A DNA stretch of 64,000 nucleotides, taken from NCBI RefSeq assembly GCF_016756395.1, contig NZ_AP018365.1, forward strand, positions 186,001-250,000, in the 5' to 3' direction. This DNA is from Streptomyces sp. SN-593 (GTDB lineage: Bacteria > Actinomycetota > Actinomycetes > Streptomycetales > Streptomycetaceae). Each line of letters begins with the position of its first letter. Within the stretch, counting starts at the first letter, position 1. The position numbers and the translations under genes were made by a program. This document shows, piece after piece, positions 58,027-64,000 of the stretch. The notes below the pieces were generated by a model. That model was not told the origin of the DNA. It saw only the letters and a list, made by a program, of their open reading frames with translations, and did no database searches.

Positions 58027-58767
58027 GTGGCCGTGACGAGGGGGACGCCGGGCGCGTTCCAGGGGGGTGGGCGGCACGTGAACACACCCGTGTGGTCCGA
58101 CCCGGTCTTCTGGTCCGCGCTCGGTGACGACGACCGGACCGCACTCGAAGGGCTCGCCCGCCGTGGCGGCGTGGTCGCCGACCGGCAGCTCTTCGCACAG
58201 GGCGACCCGTCCGACGACCTGATCGTCGTGGTGCGCGGCTGGATCAAGGTGGTGTCCCACTCGACCGGCGGGTACCGGGCGCTGCTGGCACTGCGCGGCC
58301 CCGGGGACCTGCTGGGTGAGCAGGCCGGAATCGCGGGGCACCGCCGGACGGCCGCCCTGCACACGGCCACCGAGGTCGATCTGCTCTGGTTCACCGCCGA
58401 ACGTTTCCACGCCTACGCCCGGGACCACCCCGCAGTGACCCGCGCGCTGGAGCAGACCCTTTCCGGACGGCTGCACGAGGCCGACCGCCAGCGCGCCCAC
58501 ATCGCCGAGCCCGTCGCCGGCCGCCTGGCCGCGCTGCTGCTCGACCTGGCGGCCCGCTGCGGCGAGCCGGGAGAGGCGCCGGGAGAGATCCGCATCGCCC
58601 TGCCCCTGTCGCAGGAGGACCTCGCCGGGCTGCTGCTCAGCTCCCTGCGCACGGTGAGCCGGGTGCTGGAGCAGTGGCGGGCCGAAGGGCTGATCGTGAC
58701 GGGCCGCCGTTCGCTTCGGCTGCCGGCGCCGCAACGGCTCGAAGGCTTGACGGCTCCCGGGCGGTGA
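58027..58767 (+). CDS. Crp/Fnr-type cNMP-binding regulator B
   Basis: This is a 246-residue Crp/Fnr-like protein. The cNMP-binding cupin at about 30-145 includes 'DRQLFAQGDPSDDLIVVVRGWIKVVSHSTGGYRALLALRGPGDLLGE' in pieces and 'GHRRTAALHTATEVDLLWF'. The C-terminal winged helix at about 175-230 is 'LPLSQEDLAGLLLSSLRTVSRVLEQWRAEGLIV'. Block-by-block match with the 56486 regulator (TGGYRALLALRGPGDLLGEQ against PGGYTSLLAVRGPGELVGEL). GTG at 58027 behind AGGGAGGGAGGG; a GTG at 58078 is an alternative. It follows the PycTM-like gene by 147 nt and converges with the kinase gene, stops 8 nt apart. Confidence 0.88.
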   Translation: MAVTRGTPGAFQGGGRHVNTPVWSDPVFWSALGDDDRTALEGLARRGGVVADRQLFAQGDPSDDLIVVVRGWIKVVSHSTGGYRALLALRGPGDLLGEQAGIAGHRRTAALHTATEVDLLWFTAERFHAYARDHPAVTRALEQTLSGRLHEADRQRAHIAEPVAGRLAALLLDLAARCGEPGEAPGEIRIALPLSQEDLAGLLLSSLRTVSRVLEQWRAEGLIVTGRRSLRLPAPQRLEGLTAPGR

Positions 58768-58775
58768 CCCGGCCC

Positions 58776-60374
58776 TCACGAGGAGTTCGGGCTGTCGAGG
58801 GGCGTCCCCGCCGGGCACGCCGGGGGCCCGGGGGCCTTCGCGTCGTAGATCTTGTACGTGCCGTCGCCGTACGCGCTGAGCCGGTACGTCACCTTCCACA
58901 ACGTGCAGGTCTGTTCCGAGGCGGATGTCGGTCCGTGTCCCGACCTCTGCTCGCTCTGGAACGTGACGGACGCCGTGACGTCGCCTGTCGCGTGCCTCAC
59001 CAGGGCGTGCAGGCGTACGTCGGAATCCCAGGTGCCGCTGTCCTCGAACTCCTGCATCCACTTCGCCTTGCCGCCCTTCTCCTTGAACATCTTCCCGTCC
59101 CGGTCGATCTGGGCGGCCGCCAGTTCCAGGTCGGTGTTGATCCCTCCGAAGTACGCGCCGAACATCTCGGCGACGGCGGCGCTGCCGGCGACGCCCTGCA
59201 CCGCGGGATCGACGTACACCGGTACGTCAAAGGGCGGGGTCGACGGCGACGTGGAGGGTGGGGCGTCGGGCGACGCGTTCACCGGGGCGCCGCCCTCGGA
59301 GGTCGGTTGGCCCGCGTACGGGGCGGAAGCGGTGAAGCCGGGGGCCTGGGTCCGTGCGTCCGCGGACGACCCGGGCATGATCTCCGACTTCAGCCACCAC
59401 ACGACCCCCACGACCTGGACGACGGCCATGGCGGCCGCGAGAAGCCGCCTGGAGCGGCGCGCCGGCGTCGGTGCAGGCACCGGTGTCGGTGTCGGTGCAG
59501 GCGCCTGCGCGTCGAGCGCCTCCTCCAGCGGTCCGAGCCACTCCCGCACCCGCGGCCGGCTGTGCGGTTCGCCCTCGTCCAGCGCCCGCTGGGCGAGGGC
59601 GGCGAGTTCCGGCGACACGGCCCGCAGCGGGCCCGGGTCGGTGCTGCTCTGGTCCCGGTTGAACAGGCGGACGGCGAGCAGGCCGTACTTGTAGGCGTCG
59701 GAGTCCTCCGTGGCAGGGTCCTCCCCGCACGGCACCGCCCAGGAGCCGGTCTCCACGGGCGGCACCGCCGAGCGGCCGCGCAGCCGCATCGAGTCGCAGT
59801 CGATCAGCAAGACCCGCGGGTCCGGGGAGAGGGCGACCAGGAGGTTCTTCGGCGACAGGTCGCCCACCACCGCTCCGTTGCGGTGCAGGGTGTCGATCGT
59901 GCGGGCCACGTCGGCCAGCAGTCCGAGGCGGTCGGCCGGACCGGTGTCGAACCGCAGGGCCCCGCGGTGTCCGACGGCCGCCATGTTCCGCAGGTGGGCG
60001 GACCCGTTGAGCAGGAACTGCATGGCGGCGGTCGGCGCGTGCGGATCACCGGGGTCGAGGAGGAACCGCCCGGGCACCCGCCGCATCAGGAAGCCGGTCA
60101 CCCGGCCGCCGTCCTCCACCAGCGCGGCCGGCCAGGCCAGCCTCTCGTCGAGGAAGGACCGCTCGGCGGCCGGCAGCCCGGACAGGAACCCCGTCATCTC
60201 CTCCAGCACGGCGGCGTCCACGTCGATGTCGCGGCGGTACGCCTTGTAGACGTACTCCCCGGTCAGACCGCCCGGCGCGCCGGACACCGCGTACACGTGG
60301 CCCTGGCCACCGGTTCCCAGGCGGTGTTCCTCGTACGGTCCCAGATCCTCCGGAGAGCAGCGGATCACCGTCAT
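58776..60374 (-). CDS. Atypical membrane protein kinase of a TerY-P-like triad
   Basis: This is a 532-residue protein. The kinase domain at about 15-285 has glycine loop GTGGQG (20-25), Lys-44 (YVYKAY), catalytic loop 'VVGDLSPKNLLV' (D172, K176, N177) and metal site 'LLIDCDSM' in place of DFG. This is the IDxDS form seen in TerY-associated and YegI-like kinases. After a Pro/Thr/Ala linker come one TM helix (about 310-328), another Thr/Ser/Pro linker and an extracellular domain (about 385-532) with two Cys, resembling an NTF2-like fold. It may sense something outside the cell. ATG at 60374 overlaps the PP2C stop. Last gene of the operon. Confidence 0.85.
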   Translation of the reverse strand: MTVIRCSPEDLGPYEEHRLGTGGQGHVYAVSGAPGGLTGEYVYKAYRRDIDVDAAVLEEMTGFLSGLPAAERSFLDERLAWPAALVEDGGRVTGFLMRRVPGRFLLDPGDPHAPTAAMQFLLNGSAHLRNMAAVGHRGALRFDTGPADRLGLLADVARTIDTLHRNGAVVGDLSPKNLLVALSPDPRVLLIDCDSMRLRGRSAVPPVETGSWAVPCGEDPATEDSDAYKYGLLAVRLFNRDQSSTDPGPLRAVSPELAALAQRALDEGEPHSRPRVREWLGPLEEALDAQAPAPTPTPVPAPTPARRSRRLLAAAMAVVQVVGVVWWLKSEIMPGSSADARTQAPGFTASAPYAGQPTSEGGAPVNASPDAPPSTSPSTPPFDVPVYVDPAVQGVAGSAAVAEMFGAYFGGINTDLELAAAQIDRDGKMFKEKGGKAKWMQEFEDSGTWDSDVRLHALVRHATGDVTASVTFQSEQRSGHGPTSASEQTCTLWKVTYRLSAYGDGTYKIYDAKAPGPPACPAGTPLDSPNSS

Positions 60375-61435
60375 CGGGACCGGGCCTCCTGTGCCGTCGG
60401 CGCCGGGCCGGCGCCCTCCGGCGGGCCGGCTGCCGGCCACAGCGCCAGCAGCGTACGGTCGTCGTCGAAGGTCTCGCGGGAGAAGTCGAGCAGGTGGGCG
60501 AAGCGCAACGGCGGGACCGGCGTGCGCAGTTCGCGGACGAACAGTGCCGCCACCGGACCCGTTCCCTCGTCGTCCAGGGCGTCGCCGAAGCCGTCGGTGC
60601 CCACGAGCACCACCGTGTCCCGGTCGAGGCGGAAGGTCCGGGGGCTCGGGCCCCGCGCGGGCACGCGGGGCATCGGTTCGACCACGGAGGACACCGGTTC
60701 GCCGGGCCTGCCGTCTTTGCCGCCGAGCAGCCGGACGATCCGGTCCCCCCTGATCCGCCAGGCACCCGAGTCCCCCACCGAGACCACGGCGACCTCGACA
60801 CCGTGGGCGGTCGGCACGGCCAGTCCCGCCACCAGGGTCGAGGCGAGCAGTTCCTCGGCCTCGTCCGGCCCGGCGTCGGGCCGGTGCAGGATGCGTCGGG
60901 CCTGGTCGACCAGTTGCCAGTGCACCGTGGCCAGCAGCCGGTCCCAGTCGAGGTCCGGGCCACGGCCGGCCCTCACCTGGGAGAGCATCTCCTCCACCGC
61001 ACTGCGACAGGCCAACTGCGATCCGATGTGCGGCTGGGTGGCGTGGGACACCCCGTCCGCCACGGCGAAGGCCACCGCGCCGCTGCCCGGGTCGCAGGCC
61101 ACGGCGGCGTCGTCCTCGCGGGGGCGTCCGCCGTACCGGTGGTCGTAACCGCGCACCGATGCCAGCCGCATGTGCAGGTCGGGGGTGGACCAGCCGTCGC
61201 AGACGGTGTCGGGACGGTAGGACAGCCCGGAGGGCGGCCGGGGCTCGAACCGTGCCACCGGCCGCCCCAGCGGCAGCGGATCCCAGGCGGCGCCCCGGGC
61301 GCCGGGGGCATCGCCGGGCGCGTTGCCGGGCCCCGCGCCCCGGCCGGCGGAGGGTGGCGCGTCCAAGCCGTCCGGGCCGTCCGGGCCGGGCCGCGGCTCG
61401 GGCGCCACGGCCGGGTTGCGGGGGAAGAGCACCAT
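60371..61435 (-). CDS. PP2C-family protein phosphatase of the triad
   Basis: This is a 354-residue PPM/PP2C phosphatase. Seen: a 70-residue Pro/Gly-rich N-terminus, then 'DHRYGGRPREDDAAVACD' (first metal acid), 'VAFAVADGVSHATQPHIGSQLA' in pieces (A-D-G motif), 'VAVVSVGDSGAWRIRGDRIV', 'VLVGTDGFGDALDD' and 'ETFDDDRTLLALWP' (closing DD). Metal-binding Asp residues are all in place, so it should be an active phosphatase countering the adjacent kinase. The stop overlaps the kinase start; it begins 1 nt after the vWA gene stop. Confidence 0.9.
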   Translation of the reverse strand: MVLFPRNPAVAPEPRPGPDGPDGLDAPPSAGRGAGPGNAPGDAPGARGAAWDPLPLGRPVARFEPRPPSGLSYRPDTVCDGWSTPDLHMRLASVRGYDHRYGGRPREDDAAVACDPGSGAVAFAVADGVSHATQPHIGSQLACRSAVEEMLSQVRAGRGPDLDWDRLLATVHWQLVDQARRILHRPDAGPDEAEELLASTLVAGLAVPTAHGVEVAVVSVGDSGAWRIRGDRIVRLLGGKDGRPGEPVSSVVEPMPRVPARGPSPRTFRLDRDTVVLVGTDGFGDALDDEGTGPVAALFVRELRTPVPPLRFAHLLDFSRETFDDDRTLLALWPAAGPPEGAGPAPTAQEARSR

Positions 61436-61436
61436 G

Positions 61437-62117
61437 TCAGATCACGTCCATCGCCATCGTGAAGTGCTCGGGCCGGTCGACCGTCAACCGCGGGTCGGCC
61501 GCGTCGAGCGCACGGCTCGACGCGATGACGCTGGTGGTCAACGAGGTGCAGAACCTGGCGATCGCCTGACCGACGTCCGCGTCCGGATCAGCGATGAAAC
61601 CGAACTCGTGGGCCGTGGCGACCGCGTCGATGACGTGCGGGTCCGCGTCGCCGACGCCGCAGGCGATGATGTTGGGCGCCGCCGGGGTGACGCGCTTGTC
61701 GGTCAGCCGCCCGTACGGCCCCTCCCAGCCGTCGCCGTCGTTCGGCACCCCGTCGCTGAGGAAGAACACCGCGGGGCGGTGGACCTGGAAGCCCTCGGCC
61801 TTGAGGGCGCCGACGTCCTGCGGCACCCGGACCAGCAGGTCCTCGAAGACCGCGGCGTAGCTGGTCGAGCCGCGGGTGCACAGCCGCGGGAAGGTGTCCA
61901 CGTCCCTCAGGTCCACCATCCGCAAGCGCTCCTCCACGTCGTCGGCGAATCCGAGGACGGAGAAGCGCACCTTGGCGGACGCCATCGGCTCGACGGCCAG
62001 CGCCGCGTGCAGGGACCGCAGACCCGCGTTGAGTTCGTCGATGTACGGGTTCATCGAGCCCGACTCGTCGGCGAGGACGTAGATGGGGAGCAGCCGTGCC
62101 CGGTTGGTGTCGCTCAC
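61437..62117 (-). CDS. TerY-like vWA domain protein
   Basis: This is a 226-residue single von Willebrand A domain. MIDAS residues are intact: D17-E-S19-G-S21 ('VLADESGSMNPY'), the mid-domain Thr/Ser region ('RGSTSYAAVFEDLL') and 'FFLSDGVPNDGDGW' with the third acid. 'YIDELNAGLRSLHAAL' after the MIDAS is the TerY hallmark. Such proteins act as metal-dependent docking modules; in TerY-P triads the vWA, PP2C and kinase are always neighbours. GTG at 62117 with GGAG upstream. First gene of the tightly packed vWA-PP2C-kinase operon. Confidence 0.92.
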   Translation of the reverse strand: MSDTNRARLLPIYVLADESGSMNPYIDELNAGLRSLHAALAVEPMASAKVRFSVLGFADDVEERLRMVDLRDVDTFPRLCTRGSTSYAAVFEDLLVRVPQDVGALKAEGFQVHRPAVFFLSDGVPNDGDGWEGPYGRLTDKRVTPAAPNIIACGVGDADPHVIDAVATAHEFGFIADPDADVGQAIARFCTSLTTSVIASSRALDAADPRLTVDRPEHFTMAMDVI

Positions 62118-62201
62118 CGGTGTTCTCCTTTCCCGGAGCCCGTGGAGGCCCGGCGTGTCCGATGGGGTGCGGAGTCCGGCGGGAGCCGGACGCCGGGCGC
62201 G

Positions 62202-62224
62202 GGCCGGGCGGTCCCCGCCCGGCC
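62202..62224. terminator. Hairpin between the SPFH-vWA gene and the triad
   Basis: GGCCGGGCGG (62202-62211) and CCGCCCGGCC (62215-62224) pair perfectly with a 3-nt loop, 77 nt beyond the stop of the upstream gene and 85 nt before the vWA start. It could end or attenuate transcription between the two units. Confidence 0.5.
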
Positions 62225-62300
62225 GGTACGGCGTGGCGCGGCCGGGGACCGCCGCGCGGACGGCCCGGTCGCGTGCCGCCGCGCGGGCGGACCCGCCCGC

Positions 62301-64000
62301 TCACAGCGCGTCTCCCGCCGGCCGGAAGCCGTCCGGCCCGGCGAGACCGAACTCGGTGCCGCCCGCCGCCAACCGGCGGCCGTAGTCGCGGACCCGGTCG
62401 CGGACGAAGACCGCCCACGTGTGCGCGGCCGCGACCGGCTCGCTGGGGCGGGGGGCCATGTGCGCGAGTTCCGGCCGGGAGGCGATCCGGCTGATCGCGA
62501 GGGGATCGGCCTCGCCCAGGCCGCAGGCGATGATCCGGGGCGCGGAGGAGTGGCTCGCCTCGTCGGTCAGGCCGTGCAGGGCGTCCTGCCATTCCTCGCC
62601 GTCGGCGGGTTTGCCTCCGCTCAGGAGGAACACCACCGGCCGCAGCACCCTGGCCCCCTCCGCCCGCACCAGCGTCACGTCCTGGGGCAGCAGCGTCCGC
62701 AGCGAACGGAAGGCACGCTCGTACGACAGCCCGGAGCGGCGGAGCAGGATCGGCGTCCGGGTCCCCGGGCCGACCCGCGCCAGGCCCAGCCGGACGGCCG
62801 GGTCGCCCGCCATGCCCACGACGCACAGCCGCAGGGCCGCCGACACGGCCGGGTCGGCGGACAGGCCGTCGTGCAGGGAGCGCAGCCCGCGGTTCAGTTC
62901 GTCCAGGCACGGCGTGTCCAGCGACTCGTCCAGCACCAGGTAGACCAGCGCGGTCAGCGGGACGGCGGACACGGGTGTCACGGGGGGCGCCGCGAGCGTC
63001 GGCTCGTACAACCGGGTGTCCGGGGCGCCCGGCAGGGCACCCGGGGCGCCGGCCGGCTGCCAGGTGCCCTCCGTGCCCAGCGGCGCGGCCCACGGCGTGG
63101 TGGTCCCGGCGGGGAGCGCGGGTGCCGCGGCGGCCGGCCCCGGCAAGGCGGCCGGCGGGGCGGCGCCGGCCGCCCGCCCGGCCAGCCCGAGGAACTGGTC
63201 GCGCATCGTGTTGAGGTCTCCTGGCAGGATCATGTCCTTGTTCACCAGGAGTTCCAGCAGGGTCATCGCCTGGGTCTCCTGCTGCTCGGCACGGGCCGCG
63301 CGCGCCGACTCCAGCCGCATCCGCATCTCCACCGCACCCGCGGTGTCCGTCGGGTGCATGGCCAGGTGCTGGTTGACCAGGTCCTCGGCCGAGGTCAGCA
63401 GATAGGCGAACGCGTTCCGGCGCTGGAGGGCGGCGGCGATGTCGGCCTCCTGCCGGATGGCGCCCAGTTCGATCGACCGCCGCTGCTCCCCGAGGTCGGG
63501 CACGTGCTCGGCCCTGCCGGTGCGTTCCCGGCGTTCGGCCTCCAGCAGCGTGTCCAGGAAGGCCAGTGACCGCGCGTCCGGCCGGACCGCCACCCGCACG
63601 TCGGAGAGGATCAGGCCCGCCCCGATGTCGGCCGGTTCCGCGAACCGCGCGTTCAGCTCGGCCTCCAGGCCGGCCGCGTCCTCGATGCCGAATCCGCCGC
63701 CCGCGCCCCGGCAGACGCCGGTGATGTACCAGTGGACCGTGGGCAGCGCGTCCACCAGGCCGCTGCGCACCCACTCCTCGGCCCCCTTTGGGCCGTTGAG
63801 GCCGCACTCGAAGGACACCCGGACGTCGAAGAGGTGCACCCCGTCGCTGGAGACCAGGGGATTGCGCCCGACCCGCGCCTCGCCCGAGAAGCCGCGCAGG
63901 TCCACCTCGTAGCGGTGCCGGTACCTGGAGAACCACAGCCGGGTGGACGGCACCGGGCGGCCGTCGAAGCACATCACGTCACCCGCGGCCGTGGCGTAGA
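62301..64000 (-). CDS. SPFH-like/degenerate vWA fusion protein, 5' end cut by window
   Basis: At least 558 residues are visible; the frame stays open to the right edge past the GTG/ATG at 63977/63974, so the true start may lie outside. Residues about 1-200 resemble an SPFH/band-7 (prohibitin/flotillin) domain ('RNPLVSSDGVHLFDVRVSFEC', 'ILSDVRVAVRPDARSLAFLDTLLEAER' in pieces). Then come a helical region, a Pro/Ala linker and a C-terminal vWA domain ('YLVLDESLDTPCLDELNRGLRSLHDGL') similar to the next gene's. The MIDAS is broken: DxSxS reads DESLD, and the third acid in 'LSDG' reads 'LSGG'. It probably scaffolds the triad at the membrane. The SPFH call is tentative. Confidence 0.65.
   Translation of the reverse strand, partial: YATAAGDVMCFDGRPVPSTRLWFSRYRHRYEVDLRGFSGEARVGRNPLVSSDGVHLFDVRVSFECGLNGPKGAEEWVRSGLVDALPTVHWYITGVCRGAGGGFGIEDAAGLEAELNARFAEPADIGAGLILSDVRVAVRPDARSLAFLDTLLEAERRERTGRAEHVPDLGEQRRSIELGAIRQEADIAAALQRRNAFAYLLTSAEDLVNQHLAMHPTDTAGAVEMRMRLESARAARAEQQETQAMTLLELLVNKDMILPGDLNTMRDQFLGLAGRAAGAAPPAALPGPAAAAPALPAGTTTPWAAPLGTEGTWQPAGAPGALPGAPDTRLYEPTLAAPPVTPVSAVPLTALVYLVLDESLDTPCLDELNRGLRSLHDGLSADPAVSAALRLCVVGMAGDPAVRLGLARVGPGTRTPILLRRSGLSYERAFRSLRTLLPQDVTLVRAEGARVLRPVVFLLSGGKPADGEEWQDALHGLTDEASHSSAPRIIACGLGEADPLAISRIASRPELAHMAPRPSEPVAAAHTWAVFVRDRVRDYGRRLAAGGTEFGLAGPDGFRPAGDAL

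Noticed and set aside
1..64000. tRNA, rRNA or prophage genes
   Set aside because: No cloverleaf-like sequence, ribosomal RNA or phage structural or integrase gene was recognised on either strand.

Overview
The window is a very GC-rich, densely coding actinomycete chromosome segment, almost certainly from Streptomyces or a close relative in the Streptomycetaceae. The signs are strong G/C bias at codon third positions, many GTG starts, frequent ATGA/GTGA stop-start overlaps, a gas-vesicle operon in the Streptomyces order (O-A-F-G-Y-Z-J-L-S-K), a Streptomyces-type carotenoid cluster and an Rrf2-type NsrR beside a flavohaemoglobin. I found no rRNA, tRNA, prophage, complete insertion sequence or CRISPR array. 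One 166-bp MITE-like inverted-repeat element is present, plus one solo copy of its end.

Region 1 (1-24.5 kb) is mostly housekeeping and small regulated pairs: a GNAT fragment, sbcCD, YigZ, a CoA-binding protein, a YbaK-type deacylase, two divergent hexapeptide-repeat enzymes, DedA, a hotdog thioesterase, a Pro/Gln-rich membrane protein, two MFS exporters, a spermidine-synthase-like protein, hmp-nsrR, and two divergent regulator/enzyme pairs (TetR/aldo-keto reductase and LysR/alpha-beta hydrolase). Both pairs have clear palindromic operators in the shared promoter. A family 2 glycosyltransferase is followed by a 54-residue membrane peptide preceded by an octamer repeat.

Region 2 (24.6-56 kb) reads as a stress-protection island: YihY, DUF3140, DUF2945, a metallo-beta-lactamase-fold hydrolase, ten translationally coupled gvp genes, a HemK-like methyltransferase, a MutM-like glycosylase, a PLP basic-amino-acid decarboxylase, a large-subunit catalase with a possible SigB-type promoter, a STAS protein, a carotenoid (isorenieratene-type) cluster crtY-T-U / DUF5914 Rieske-crtB-I-E, Dps, and a cassette of RsbQ-like hydrolase, PAS-PP2C phosphatase, STAS antagonist, secreted protein and SigB/F-type sigma factor. 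Two GAF-ANTAR proteins follow. The joint theme is osmotic, oxidative and light stress under partner-switching control, although no RsbW-type anti-sigma kinase lies in the window.

Region 3 (56.4-64 kb) is the most unusual. A three-TM Pycsar-effector-like (PycTM/DUF5706-type) protein sits between two paralogous cNMP-binding Crp/Fnr regulators, with no cyclase nearby. Next to it is a tight operon of a TerY-like vWA protein, a PP2C phosphatase and a membrane-spanning atypical kinase (a TerY-P-like triad). Upstream of the triad is a protein that appears to fuse an SPFH/band-7-like domain to a vWA domain with a broken MIDAS site. That gene runs off the right edge. All gene names are inferred from sequence motifs and gene order; no database search was possible.
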